A DNA stretch of 64,000 bases from Methanobrevibacter sp. (GTDB taxonomy: Archaea > Methanobacteriota > Methanobacteria > Methanobacteriales > Methanobacteriaceae). The stretch spans positions 62,001 to 126,000 of the forward strand of contig NZ_JAFRSC010000033.1 in assembly GCF_017427765.1 (NCBI RefSeq), read 5' to 3'. Below, piece by piece: positions 1 through 8,223 of this stretch (positions within the stretch are counted from its first letter, which is position 1; every line of letters begins with the position of its first letter). The position numbers and the translations under genes were made by a program. The notes under the pieces were generated by a model. That model made no database searches, had not been told where the DNA came from, and saw only the letters and a program-made list of their open reading frames with translations.

Positions 1-579
1 ACTGTTCAATTGCCAGAAGAGCTCGGCGGTCTTGATGGAGAATGTGTATTTGTTGATACCGAAAACACTTTCCGTCCTGAAAGGGTAAGACAAATTGCTG
101 AAGGTTTTGATTTGGATGTTGAACAGGTATTAAGCAGAATCCACGTTGCACGTGCTTTTAACTCTGCTCATCAGATATTGATGGTTGATAAAATCAATGA
201 ACTTATTCAAAGCGGAGCCAATATCAGATTGGTAATTGTTGATTCATTAATGGCTCACTTCAGAGCAGAATATGTTGGAAGAGAGTCTTTAGCTGTAAGA
301 CAGCAAAAATTAAACCAACATTTACATTCACTTCAGCAAATTGCAAACACATATAATGTTGCAGTTTTCCTTACAAACCAGGTTCAGGCTAAACCTGATT
401 CATTTTTCGGAAGTCCTACAAAAGCTATCGGTGGTCACGTTTTAGGTCACGCTTCAACTTACAGAATCTGGCTTAAAAAAGGATTGGCAGGTAAAAGAAT
501 TGCACGTTTAGTCGATTCACCTCATTTGCCTGAAGGAGAATGTGTATTTAAAATTACTAGCGAAGGTATCGTTAGCTAA
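1..579 (+). CDS. radA: DNA repair and recombination protein RadA, C-terminal part (5' end outside window)
   Basis: Archaeal RecA/Rad51-type recombinase that forms filaments on single-stranded DNA and drives ATP-dependent strand exchange. The frame is open from base 1, so the first visible residues ([10 protein letters not shown]) continue an upstream start that is outside the window. About 192 residues remain. They show the post-Walker-A segment [15 protein letters not shown], the Walker B strand [13 protein letters not shown], the L1/L2 region ([11 protein letters not shown]) and the conserved [15 protein letters not shown] block near the C-terminus, as expected for the final two thirds of RadA. 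A T-rich run follows the stop codon. Seen: sequence and motifs. Known: family function. Confidence 0.96.
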   Translation, partial: TVQLPEELGGLDGECVFVDTENTFRPERVRQIAEGFDLDVEQVLSRIHVARAFNSAHQILMVDKINELIQSGANIRLVIVDSLMAHFRAEYVGRESLAVRQQKLNQHLHSLQQIANTYNVAVFLTNQVQAKPDSFFGSPTKAIGGHVLGHASTYRIWLKKGLAGKRIARLVDSPHLPEGECVFKITSEGIVS

Positions 580-600
580 TTTTATTTTTTCTTTTTTTAA

Positions 601-610
601 TTTTATATAT
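601..610 (+). promoter_or_regulatory. TATA box for the AEC transporter gene
   Basis: TTTTATATAT lies about 25-30 bases before the ATG at 633 and no Shine-Dalgarno-like sequence is visible in between. The transcript is probably leaderless or nearly so, which is common in archaea. This is inferred from spacing only. Confidence 0.5.
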
Positions 611-632
611 TGCAAAATTCATAATTTAGTGT

Positions 633-1538
633 ATGAATGCAATAGAAACTACTATTTTATCCATTATTCTTATGATTGGTTTGGGATATTTTCTCAAGCG
701 AATCGATTTTTTATCCCAAAAAGACATTGATCCATTCAATAAAATAGTAATGTACATTCTATTGCCATGTATGATTTTTAATGCGCTTTACAGCGCTGAT
801 TTATCTTTAATTCCAAAATTGGGAATATTGCCTTTTGTTGTTTTAGCATCTTCTATAGTGACAGGTACAATTTCATATATTATCTTAAAGCAGCTGAAGC
901 TTGATGATAAAAAATTATGGTCGGTTCTTGTCACTGTAATGATAGCTAACACTGGTTTTATGGGCTATCCCGTCAATTTAGGAATTTTTGGCCAGACTGG
1001 TTTTTTAAGGGCAATATTTTGTGATATTGCCACATTAGCTATATTTCTGCTTTTGTCCTTTGTTCTGGCTTTAAAATTCGGAGGAACTGTAAAGACTGCT
1101 GTTAGAAAGATTGCATTTTTCCCGTCTCTGTGGGCGGTGATTTTGGGGATACTGTTCAATTGGTTCAACATTCCGATAGGACCTGTTTTAGTAAATACAG
1201 TTAATTATCTCGGTCAGGGTGCAATTCCTTTAATCATGATTGCTTTGGGTTTATCTATTGACTTTTCTGCTCTGTCCAGAAGCAAAGCCATGATAGCATT
1301 TACGTCAGTTATGAAACTGGCATTCTTTCCGGCTGTAGCTTTATTTGTTGCTAATTTTTTAGGTCTCGTTAGCCTTGAACATACAGTAAGTGTTGTTGAA
1401 GCAGCAATGCCATCAGGAATGATGTCTCTTCTTCTTGCAATTACCTACAATCTCGATTTTGAACTGACATCGGACTGCATATTAATCAACACTGTAATCT
1501 CTTTGATTACACTACCTGCAATTATCATGCTATTGTAG
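633..1538 (+). CDS. AEC-family (auxin efflux carrier) permease
   Basis: Integral membrane protein of 301 residues, the usual size for the auxin efflux carrier / malonate permease family. About ten hydrophobic segments are visible, in two blocks of five separated by a polar stretch near residue 150. The N-terminal ILMIGLGYFLKRIDFLS and the mid-protein ANTGFMGYPVNLGIFG are typical of the family. The substrate cannot be told from sequence; characterised members move organic acids or amino-acid derivatives. The gene stands alone between radA and hdrA. The ATG at 633 is chosen because it sits at leaderless distance from a TATA box. Confidence 0.85.
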   Translation: MNAIETTILSIILMIGLGYFLKRIDFLSQKDIDPFNKIVMYILLPCMIFNALYSADLSLIPKLGILPFVVLASSIVTGTISYIILKQLKLDDKKLWSVLVTVMIANTGFMGYPVNLGIFGQTGFLRAIFCDIATLAIFLLLSFVLALKFGGTVKTAVRKIAFFPSLWAVILGILFNWFNIPIGPVLVNTVNYLGQGAIPLIMIALGLSIDFSALSRSKAMIAFTSVMKLAFFPAVALFVANFLGLVSLEHTVSVVEAAMPSGMMSLLLAITYNLDFELTSDCILINTVISLITLPAIIMLL

Positions 1539-1736
1539 GTAAAAATCGCATTTTTTATCCTAACCTAAATTTATCATTTCATAAAATACAAATTATTTAT
1601 CTTTATTTGAAATAATAAGCCTTAATTATTCTTTTTTTAATCTACTAAGTAATTTTAATCAATATTTTTTTTCATCATATATAAACTTTACTCTAATACT
1701 TCATAAGAAACCTTTAAATATGTGTATTTACTACAT

Positions 1737-1753
1737 TAGTATATCTAATACTA
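1737..1753. promoter_or_regulatory. Inverted repeat upstream of hdrA, possible operator
   Basis: TAGTAT and ATACTA form a perfect 6-bp inverted repeat with a 5-bp spacer about 40 bases upstream of the hdrA TATA box. This is a plausible site for a dimeric activator or repressor. In AT-rich DNA a 6-bp repeat can also arise by chance. Confidence 0.35.
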
Positions 1754-1790
1754 TGTAAAATTTTACTAACTATTTTTGAAAATTGCAATT

Positions 1791-1800
1791 TTTTATATAT
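1791..1800 (+). promoter_or_regulatory. TATA box of hdrA
   Basis: TTTTATATAT lies 38-48 bases before the hdrA ATG, giving an expected short leader that includes the strong ribosome binding site AAGGTGA ending six bases before the start. Confidence 0.6.
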
Positions 1801-1838
1801 ATTAGATATTTTTCACGACTTGTACAAGGTGAATTAAT

Positions 1839-3827
1839 ATGGCAGAAGAAATAAATAATAACGAAGAATTAAGGATCGGTGTTTACGTCTGTCACTGCGG
1901 TGTAAACGTAGGTGGAGTCGTAGACTGTCCAGATGTAGCAGAATATGCTAAGACCTTACCAAACGTAGTCCACGCAACTGACTACAAGTACATGTGTTCC
2001 GACCCAGGTCAAGCAATGATTCAAGAAGACATTAAAGAGAAAAACTTAAACAGAATTGTTGTAGCAGCTTGTTCCCCTCGTCTTCACGAACCTACTTTCC
2101 GTAGATGTGTAGAAGAAGCTGGATTAAACAAATTCTTATTTGAATTTGCTAACTTAAGAGAACAAGACTCTTGGGTACACATGAACGAACCTGAAGCAGC
2201 AACTGCAAAAGCTAAAGATTTAACACGTATGGCTGTTGCAAAAGCTAGATTACTCGAACCATTAGAAGCTACCAAAGTAGCAGTAGATAACAAAGCATTA
2301 GTTATCGGTGGTGGAGTAGCTGGTATCCAAACCGCTTTAGACTTAGGTGACATGGGCTTCAAAACCTACATGGTAGAAAGAAACCCAACCATTGGTGGAA
2401 GAATGGGACAATTAGATAAAACTTTCCCAACTCTCGACTGTTCAATGTGTATTTTAGCACCTAAGATGGTAGACTGTGCAAAACACGAAAACATCGAATT
2501 AATTTCTTACGCAGAAGTAACCGAAGTAGACGGATACATCGGTAACTTCAAAGTAAAAGTAGAGAAAAAACCTAGATACGTAGATGAAGATTTATGTACT
2601 GGATGTGGAGCATGTCAAGAAGCTTGTCCTATCGAAATACCTAACTACTACGACGAAGGTGTAGGTATGGTAAAAGCAGCATACATCCCATTCCCTCAAG
2701 CTGTACCATTATGTGCTACTATCGATAAAGACTACTGTATCGAATGTAACTTATGTGTACAAGCATGTGGTCCAGATGCTATTGATCACAATCAAGAAGC
2801 AAGTATCATCGAATTAGAAGTTGGTACTATTGTAGCTGCAATCGGTTACGACCCATTCGACCCATCCGGAATTTACCAATACGGATACGGACGTTTCTCA
2901 AACGTTATTACCGCTATGGAAATTGAAAGAATGATTAACGCATCAGGTCCTACCGGTGGTCACGTAATCAAACCTTCCGACGGTATCGAACCTAAACGTG
3001 TTGCATTCATCCACTGTGTAGGTTCAAGAGATGAACAAATCGGTAAACCATACTGTTCCAGAGTATGTTGTATGTACTCCATGAAAAACGCTCAATTATG
3101 TATTGACCACGAACCTGACACCGAAGTAACCTGTTACTACATGGATATTCGTTCATTCGGTAAAGGATACGAAGAGTTCTACAAAACATCTCAAGAAAAA
3201 TACGGTATTGAATTTATCAGAGGTAAACCTGCACAAATCTTCGAAAACGACGATTTAACCTTAACTATCAGAGCAGAAGATACTTTACTCGGAAAAGTAA
3301 CTGAATACACTTACGACTTAGTTGTATTAAGTGTTGGTCTCGAACACTCCGCAGGATCCGACGATTTAAGACAAACCTTAGGTCTTTCCAGATCCGCAGA
3401 CGGATTCTACATGGAAGCTCACCCAAAACTCAGACCTGTTGACACCTTAACTGACGGTGTTTACATTGCTGGTGTAGCACAAGGTCCTAAAGATATTCCT
3501 GACTCCGTAGCACAAGGTTCAGCTGCAGCATCCAGAGCAGCAATCCCAATGGCTAAAGGAGAAGTAGAAATCGAACCTATTATTGCATCCAACGATGAAG
3601 CTATTTGTGGTGCTTGCCAAGTATGTGTAGAATTATGCCCATTCGCAGCAATTACTATCGCTACTGGTGTAGGTGGAAAAGAATTTGCACAAATCAACTC
3701 CGCATTATGTAAAGGATGTGGAACCTGTGTAGGTGCTTGTCCATCCGGTGCTATGAACCAACAACACTTCAAAACCGAGCAAATTATGGCACAAATCAGT
3801 GCTGCTCTTGAAGACTTAGGTAAATAG
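1839..3827 (+). CDS. hdrA: CoB--CoM heterodisulfide reductase iron-sulfur subunit A
   Basis: Cytoplasmic flavoprotein subunit of the HdrABC/Mvh complex, which carries out flavin-based electron bifurcation in the last step of methanogenesis. The 662-residue length is normal. Visible in order: N-terminal cysteine motif ([11 protein letters not shown]), FAD-binding Rossmann fold [12 protein letters not shown] at about 152-163, the HdrA motif [10 protein letters not shown], two ferredoxin clusters in the middle ([12 protein letters not shown] and [12 protein letters not shown]), a second nucleotide-binding region, and two C-terminal clusters ([12 protein letters not shown] and [12 protein letters not shown]). 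Codon use is biased toward C-ending codons compared with neighbours, as expected for a very highly expressed gene. hdrB and hdrC are not in the window. Selenocysteine is not used. Confidence 0.97.
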   Translation: MAEEINNNEELRIGVYVCHCGVNVGGVVDCPDVAEYAKTLPNVVHATDYKYMCSDPGQAMIQEDIKEKNLNRIVVAACSPRLHEPTFRRCVEEAGLNKFLFEFANLREQDSWVHMNEPEAATAKAKDLTRMAVAKARLLEPLEATKVAVDNKALVIGGGVAGIQTALDLGDMGFKTYMVERNPTIGGRMGQLDKTFPTLDCSMCILAPKMVDCAKHENIELISYAEVTEVDGYIGNFKVKVEKKPRYVDEDLCTGCGACQEACPIEIPNYYDEGVGMVKAAYIPFPQAVPLCATIDKDYCIECNLCVQACGPDAIDHNQEASIIELEVGTIVAAIGYDPFDPSGIYQYGYGRFSNVITAMEIERMINASGPTGGHVIKPSDGIEPKRVAFIHCVGSRDEQIGKPYCSRVCCMYSMKNAQLCIDHEPDTEVTCYYMDIRSFGKGYEEFYKTSQEKYGIEFIRGKPAQIFENDDLTLTIRAEDTLLGKVTEYTYDLVVLSVGLEHSAGSDDLRQTLGLSRSADGFYMEAHPKLRPVDTLTDGVYIAGVAQGPKDIPDSVAQGSAAASRAAIPMAKGEVEIEPIIASNDEAICGACQVCVELCPFAAITIATGVGGKEFAQINSALCKGCGTCVGACPSGAMNQQHFKTEQIMAQISAALEDLGK

Positions 3828-3830
3828 ATT

Positions 3831-3866
3831 TAGAGATTAATTTCTCTATTTCTTTTTTTATTTTTT
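3831..3866 (+). terminator. Terminator after hdrA
   Basis: TAGAGA (3831-3836) and TCTCTA (3843-3848) form a perfect stem with a 6-base loop, followed by a long T-rich run. It starts four bases after the hdrA stop codon. Confidence 0.65.
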
Positions 3867-4245
3867 AAAACATTAACGACTGCTTTTTTTAAAATTAAAT
3901 TGTTTTTAACTGATTGATATATCCTGATTTTGCTTTTGGTTTTGTTTTTGGGATGGTCGATGTTAATGTCAGTTTTGTGTGATTATTTTAACTGTTTTTT
4001 TGTTTAATTTCATTTTTGTTGGTTGATCTTTTGATTTAATCGATGTTTGTTTGGTTGCTATTTTTCTTATTTTACTTTTCCATACAATTTAACAAGTTTA
4101 GGCCAATATTTTATTTTAAAAACAATTTTAATGCTTTTATTATCGATTAGTTTATATATTTGGGGTTTAATTTATTATTGGGACTTGTCCTTGAAAGATT
4201 TTGCTCGCTTAGATTAAATTACCCTATAACTCTAAAGGTGATTAA
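3867..4245. other. T-rich intergenic stretch and leader of the first small-peptide unit
   Basis: The first 280 bases are strongly T-rich on the plus strand and show no coding frame of interest on either strand. A TATA box (TTTATATATT, 4151-4160) is followed by an approximately 65-base leader that includes the small hairpin GGAC-TT-GTCC and ends in the ribosome binding site AAAGGTGA of the peptide ORF at 4246. Confidence 0.5.
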
Positions 4246-4329
4246 ATGAGTAAAAGAAATGAATTATTATTGGTATTATTAATAACCATTTTAAAACTCA
4301 TCACCATAATTATACAAAAAGTTTTCTAA
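4246..4329 (+). CDS. 27-residue hydrophobic peptide, copy A
   Basis: Not a recognised family. The ATG follows AAAGGTGATTAA, a normal ribosome binding site for this genome. The peptide has a short polar charged N-terminus (MSKRNE), one predicted membrane helix (LLLVLLITILKLITIII) and a short tail (QKVF). A second copy of the same length lies 352 bases downstream; 15 of 27 residues are identical and most of the rest are conservative, while at least eight identical residues use different codons. That pattern indicates selection on the peptide. Size, hydrophobicity and tandem arrangement resemble type I toxin peptides, which act in the membrane and are silenced by antisense RNA. That function is inference only. 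Confidence 0.6.
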   Translation: MSKRNELLLVLLITILKLITIIIQKVF

Positions 4330-4361
4330 ATAGTAATTAGTAGTCGAAAGTCAAAAAATTT

Positions 4362-4545
4362 GAGTTTTATAATTTTTCTTTGGTGAGCTTTTGCTGCTTT
4401 CATGATACGTATCACAAATATTATATAATATTAGACTAAGATAAGTAAATGTACAAAATTTATAGAAAAGTTTTTTGTATAATATTTTGTAAAGTTTTAT
4501 AGGGTAAAATATGAAGTTAGATTCACTTCTAACTTTATATTATTT
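4362..4545 (+). repeat. Conserved 3' cassette, copy A
   Basis: About 105 bases (4362-4467) are almost identical to 4711-4815 and are followed by a shared hairpin region. Elements in order: a GGTGAGCTTTTGCTGCTTTC block, a perfect 12-bp palindrome TGATACGTATCA (4403-4414), a near-symmetrical TATA-like ATTATATAATATT, a block ACTAAGATAAGTAAATGTAC, and a hairpin with stem AAGTTAGA/TCTAACTT (4514-4535) followed by AT-rich sequence. It sits directly 3' of the small peptide ORF. It may be the 3' UTR of the peptide mRNA, or a separate small RNA gene with its own promoter in either direction. Confidence 0.7.
4514..4545 (+). terminator. Hairpin ending cassette A
   Basis: AAGTTAGA (4514-4521) pairs with TCTAACTT (4528-4535) around a 6-base loop. 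The same stem is preserved in copy B. The following sequence is AT-rich rather than a pure T run. The same bases can be read as a 12-codon ORF (4511-4549, MKLDSLLTLYYF) that is also preserved in copy B, so a coding reading is not excluded. Confidence 0.45.
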
Positions 4546-4597
4546 TAGAATCTGTTTTTCTGACAATTATGACACTTTTTTTGACTGTTTGATACTG

Positions 4598-4681
4598 TTG
4601 AGTAGAAAATCAGAATTGTTAATAATGTTACTTATTACCGTTCTCAGACTCATAGCCATTATCATTATTAAATTTACGTAA
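4598..4681 (+). CDS. 27-residue hydrophobic peptide, copy B (TTG start)
   Basis: Paralogue of the peptide at 4246-4329 with the same length and no gaps in alignment. The polar head is SRKSE, the membrane segment LLIMLLITVLRLIAIIII, and the tail KFT. The start would be TTG at the position of the ATG of copy A, and no good ribosome binding site precedes it. It may therefore be weakly translated or recently silenced. Substitutions relative to copy A are mostly synonymous or hydrophobic-for-hydrophobic (L/I, I/V, K/R), arguing that it was under selection for most of its history. Confidence 0.5.
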   Translation: MSRKSELLIMLLITVLRLIAIIIIKFT

Positions 4682-4710
4682 TTTGCTGGTTGAATGTTAA
4701 AAAATTTTTA

Positions 4711-4890
4711 AGTTTTAGAATTTTTCTTTGGTGAGCTTTTGCTGCTTTCGTGATATGTATCACAAATAATTATATAATATTAGACTAAGATAAGTAAATG
4801 TACAAAATTTATAGAATGTTTCTGTAAAATATTGTAAATTTAATGGGAAATAATATGAAGTTAGATTCAATTCTAACTTTGTATTATTTA
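4711..4890 (+). repeat. Conserved 3' cassette, copy B
   Basis: Second copy of the cassette at 4362-4545, about 348 bases downstream. The near-identity runs from AGTTTTAGAATTTTTCTTTG through the TATA-like block and AAGTAAATGTACAAAATTTA. The palindrome reads GTGATATGTATCAC (4750-4763), 14 bp with a central mismatch. The AAGTTAGA/TCTAACTT hairpin is at 4858-4879. Conservation is higher in this non-coding part than in the peptide ORF, so the cassette itself has a function or the duplication was recently homogenised. Confidence 0.7.
4858..4890 (+). terminator. Hairpin ending cassette B
   Basis: AAGTTAGA (4858-4865) pairs with TCTAACTT (4872-4879) around TTCAAT. It matches the hairpin of copy A. 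The overlapping 12-codon frame (4855-4893, MKLDSILTLYYL) keeps its length and stop relative to copy A. Confidence 0.45.
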
Positions 4891-4936
4891 TAAAATCTCT
4901 TTTTATTGTATTTTGTGTTATTTTTAAACTTTTACT

Positions 4937-5014
4937 TTAGCATGACAGAGTCTTAGGCTTGAATGCAGTATTCTTTCCAATTTTAGGGTTCTTTTTTTCA
5001 TTTCTATTATTCAT
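4937..5014 (-). CDS. Possible 25-residue basic peptide
   Basis: Tentative. On the minus strand an ATG at 5014 (or 5017) follows the ribosome binding site AGGTGA, and a TATA box CTATATAAAA (5041-5050) lies at the distance expected for a very short leader. The product is lysine- and asparagine-rich (MNNRNEKKNPKIGKN...LSC) with no recognisable motif. It is divergent to glyA and convergent to the peptide/cassette units. The promoter and ribosome-site geometry is the only support; a chance ORF of this size is quite possible. Confidence 0.3.
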   Translation of the reverse strand: MNNRNEKKNPKIGKNTAFKPKTLSC

Positions 5015-5140
5015 CATTTCACCTAAAATATCAGATATTTTTTTATATAGTGAGTATATAGGTGGTTTTTTCATAACTATTATATTAGATGTAAAACAAA
5101 AATTAATTCATAATATTTAATTGGATATTAGGTGTAGTAA

Positions 5141-6412
5141 ATGACTGATTATCATGACGAAATTTTAAATTTTGAAAAAATTGCAAAAGAACATACTGAA
5201 TATATGAGAAATAGTATCAATCTTATTGCTTCTGAAAACGTTACAAGTGTAGAAGTAACAGAAGCGCTGGCAACTGATTTTGCTCACAGATACGCTGAAG
5301 GACAGGCGTTTGAGAGATTCTACGAAGGATGTCAGTACGTAGATTTGATCGAAGATAAGACCAAAAAACTTTCATGTAAAGTTTACGACTGTGATTATGC
5401 TAATGTACAGCCTGTTTCAGGTGTAACAGCTAATCTTGCAGCATTCTTTGGATTTGCAAAACCTGGTGAAAAAGTAATGGCTTTGGAAGTTCCATCAGGA
5501 GGTCACATTTCTCACGCTGATGTAAGTGCAGCAGGTATTCGTGGTTTAAAAACTGTTTTCCACCCATTGGACAAAGATGTAATGAACATTGACATCGATG
5601 CAATGAACAAAAAGATTTTAGAAGAAAAACCGCAAATCGTTTTATTCGGTGGAAGTTTATTCTTATTCCCTCACCCAATCAAGGAAGCTCGTGAAGCGGC
5701 CGATGAAGTCGGCGCTACAGTAATGTATGACGGTGCTCACGTGCTTGGTCTTATTGCAGGCGGACAATTCCAACAACCTTTAAAAGAAGGGGCAGACTTA
5801 ATGATGGGAAGTACTCATAAAACATTCCCAGGTCCACAAGGTGGAATCATTCTCTCACACAAAGAAAATGAAGAAATAATCGACAATGCGGTTTTCCCAG
5901 GTGTTGTAAGTAATCACCACTTGCACCATTTGTTAGGACTTGGTATTGCGACTGCTGAAATGTTGGAGTTTGGTGAAGCTTACGCAAAACAGACCATTAA
6001 AAACGCACAGGCATTAGGTCAGGCATTGTATGAGAGAGGATTTGACGTTTTATGTGAAGATTTAGGTTTCACTGAGTCTCACCAAGTTGCTGTTAACCTG
6101 ACCAATATCAGATCAGCTTCCGATATCGCAAAAGAATTGGCTGACAACAATGTAATATTAAATAAAAACCTCCTGCCTGGAGATAACAGGGACAATTCCG
6201 ATGATCCTTCAGGTATCAGAATAGGTACTCAGGAAATTACCAGAAGAGGTTTAAAAGAAAAAGAAATGGACGAAGTAGCTGAATTTATCCGCCGTGTTGC
6301 AGTAGATAAGGAAGACATTGCTGATGAAGTAGCTGAATTCATGAATCAATACACAAAACTTGATTATGCATTCTCAGACAGAGATGCTTACCAATATCAT
6401 ACCTTAGATTAA
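5141..6412 (+). CDS. glyA: Serine hydroxymethyltransferase
   Basis: PLP enzyme that interconverts serine and glycine; in methanogens the one-carbon carrier is a tetrahydromethanopterin-type pterin. The 423 residues match the archaeal size. The N-terminal [11 protein letters not shown] block, the [10 protein letters not shown] block and the Schiff-base lysine in [12 protein letters not shown] (Lys227) are all present. The ribosome binding site is TAGGTGTAG before the ATG. The next gene starts two bases after its stop, so the two are probably co-transcribed. Confidence 0.96.
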   Translation: MTDYHDEILNFEKIAKEHTEYMRNSINLIASENVTSVEVTEALATDFAHRYAEGQAFERFYEGCQYVDLIEDKTKKLSCKVYDCDYANVQPVSGVTANLAAFFGFAKPGEKVMALEVPSGGHISHADVSAAGIRGLKTVFHPLDKDVMNIDIDAMNKKILEEKPQIVLFGGSLFLFPHPIKEAREAADEVGATVMYDGAHVLGLIAGGQFQQPLKEGADLMMGSTHKTFPGPQGGIILSHKENEEIIDNAVFPGVVSNHHLHHLLGLGIATAEMLEFGEAYAKQTIKNAQALGQALYERGFDVLCEDLGFTESHQVAVNLTNIRSASDIAKELADNNVILNKNLLPGDNRDNSDDPSGIRIGTQEITRRGLKEKEMDEVAEFIRRVAVDKEDIADEVAEFMNQYTKLDYAFSDRDAYQYHTLD

Positions 6413-6413
6413 A

Positions 6414-7106
6414 ATGAGAATCGGATTTGCATTTACTGGAGCTGGTCATTTACTTAGAGAATCAGTGCGTTTGGCTGTTGAATTGTCTAAAAACCATGAA
6501 GTCACTGTATTTCTGTCAGGTGCCGCTGAAGAAGTCCTTAAAATGTATGGGCTTTACGAAAATGTGGTGAATATAACCGGCGGAAAATATCGTGAACTGG
6601 CCACTGATTCAAACCAAAAATTTTCATATCCAATTACCGGTCGTCTTTCACTTGGAAAATACGACCTATTAATAGTCTCTCCAGCTACAGCAAACACCGT
6701 TTCAAAGATTGTCTATGGAATCGCAGATACTCTTGTCACCAATGCAGTGGCACAGGCAGGAAAAGGTGCCGTACCGGTTTATATGGTGCCGGTTGATATT
6801 CATCCGGGGCCAATCGATACTGTACTTCCATCCAAAATGGAGCTGTCAAAATGTAAGGCTTGTGATGATTGCGTTGCGGCATTGGCATGTGAACAGGGTG
6901 CGATTATACCTCACGAAGAAATTGATTTAACCAAATGTATAGGTTGCGGTCTGTGCAGAAACACATGTCCGAATGATGCAATTTCCGAAGGAAAAATCAT
7001 AACAATCTATATGAGAGATATTGATATTGAAAATACAAGAAAACTAACCAGTATTGACAATATTCAAATCTTTGAAAGTCCTCAAGAGATATTAGATAAA
7101 ATCTAA
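6414..7106 (+). CDS. Flavoprotein-ferredoxin fusion, archaeoflavoprotein / dihydromethanopterin-reductase-like
   Basis: 230 residues in two parts. Residues 1-140 are a flavoprotein fold of the flavoprotein / DFP superfamily (IGFAFTGAGH, LLIVSPATANTVSKI, IADTLVTNAVAQA). Residues 142-200 carry ferredoxin-type cysteines: CKACDDCVAALAC and CIGCGLCRNTCP. This combination fits the archaeoflavoprotein (MJ0208-type) / DmrX group, which passes electrons to FMN and has been linked to reduction of dihydromethanopterin. Its place directly behind glyA, an enzyme using a methanopterin-type carrier, supports a pterin role but does not prove it. The 3' end overlaps the convergent DUF192 gene by 15 bases. Confidence 0.8.
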   Translation: MRIGFAFTGAGHLLRESVRLAVELSKNHEVTVFLSGAAEEVLKMYGLYENVVNITGGKYRELATDSNQKFSYPITGRLSLGKYDLLIVSPATANTVSKIVYGIADTLVTNAVAQAGKGAVPVYMVPVDIHPGPIDTVLPSKMELSKCKACDDCVAALACEQGAIIPHEEIDLTKCIGCGLCRNTCPNDAISEGKIITIYMRDIDIENTRKLTSIDNIQIFESPQEILDKI

Positions 7107-7424
7107 CTTATCTCCTATTTTTAATTTTAGGGAATCTTTTTTTGTTTCCAAAATATATTTGGCTTTTTTTCGGGGAGTGTAGAACTTCCAGGGTTTTAGA
7201 GTCGTCTTTTCATAAATGGTTTTGTTTTTATCAAGAAAATAGACATCAATTTCAAACATCATGAAATGGGTGTGTATGCCTGAATTTTTCAGGTTGCAGA
7301 ATAACATGGCAAAATCAATATTTCTTTTACCCATTAATCCTTTAAAACGCTTAAAAAAATTGTCTGCATATGTTATTTTAATATTTATTAGTTCATCTGT
7401 AGTTTTATTTAAAATCATGGACAT
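7092..7424 (-). CDS. DUF192 family protein
   Basis: 110 residues matching the DUF192 (COG1430) pattern: an N-terminal strand-rich part, RFKGLMGKRNI, a HTHFMMFEIDVYFLDKN core and a C-terminal LETKKDSLKLKIGDKLDF. The family function is unknown. No signal peptide is visible, unlike many bacterial members. It overlaps the end of the upstream flavoprotein gene in convergent orientation. No clear ribosome binding site precedes the ATG at 7424, so a leaderless message is possible. Confidence 0.8.
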   Translation of the reverse strand: MSMILNKTTDELINIKITYADNFFKRFKGLMGKRNIDFAMLFCNLKNSGIHTHFMMFEIDVYFLDKNKTIYEKTTLKPWKFYTPRKKAKYILETKKDSLKLKIGDKLDFI

Positions 7425-7550
7425 ACTATTTTCGTTAATCTATTTAAAGTTTTAACAAGTTAAGATCAATGTTGTTAGCATATAAGAAAAAAACTACAAA
7501 TTGGAATTATATGTTAATATAATTATTTATTCATACAATTCCAAAGCACA

Positions 7551-8188
7551 TATGTTGATGTTGATGATAAGCGTAGATTCAGATTCTACTCTGCATTATT
7601 TGATCAAATCAAAAACAAATCAAAAAAGGACATTGAAGTGCATGTTCTAAGCACAGTTGAAGCAGAAAACACAAAATGTTACAAAATTAATCCCCAAGCA
7701 AGTTTTCCGATATACATTCATTCACTAAAAGATTACGATGCGGATGAATTTTTAAATACTATGAATGCTAAAATAGCAAACAAGAGCGAGTTTAGCGAAA
7801 AGGAATTGCTAATGATAAGCTTACTTTGCTTTATGAAATCTTGTAGGGATATTGAATTCAATATACTAAACTCAGCAGTTACTATAACTAATATAGCTAA
7901 TTTAGACAAGATATTGGTCAATTTGCTAAAGGTGTAGTGTTAATGTTGTGTGATAAGTTTGTGGAGGATGAATCTCTTAATACGACAATATCTAATTTGG
8001 TAGGTGGAAATATGAAAATTGTTGAAGATTATGCTCAAAGAGTTGCTCAACAGAAAGTTGATGAGAAATTGGAAGAGCGGAATGAAGAAATTGTAAGGAA
8101 TATGTTTGAAAAAGGTGTTAAAAGGGAAGATATTGTGATTTTAGCGAATGTTTCTCCGGAATTTGTCGAAAAAACATTATCTAAATAA
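7551..8188 (+). pseudogene. Rpn/PD-(D/E)XK-transposase-like gene, 5'-truncated and frameshifted
   Basis: The frame from about 7551 (VDVDDKRRFRFYSALFDQ...) to 7937 and the frame to 8188 form one protein interrupted near 7907-7910, where GACAAG replaces the GACAAAG of the duplicate downstream. Restoring one A joins LDKDIGQFAKG to LMLCDKFVEDESL. The N-terminal nuclease part is missing, with no start or promoter. The tail (VGGNMKIVEDYAQRVAQQKVDEK...EFVEKTLSK) is helical and charged, as in Rpn-type recombination-promoting nucleases. The family assignment rests on general resemblance and is moderate. Confidence 0.55.
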
Positions 8189-8223
8189 TGTATTAGACTT
8201 TAATGAAATTCACATGAATATTA

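Larger units (their letters stand above)
1539..1838. other. Intergenic region with the hdrA promoter
   Basis: 300 bases of AT-rich DNA. No convincing gene is seen. The right half carries the hdrA promoter: an inverted repeat TAGTAT (1737-1742) / ATACTA (1748-1753) separated by five bases, and a TATA box at 1791-1800. The ribosome binding site AAGGTGA is at 1826-1832. Confidence 0.6.

Noticed and set aside
2084..2362. Minus-strand open frames inside hdrA and other long genes
   Set aside because: They are shadows of strongly coding plus-strand genes, without start signals or recognisable protein features.
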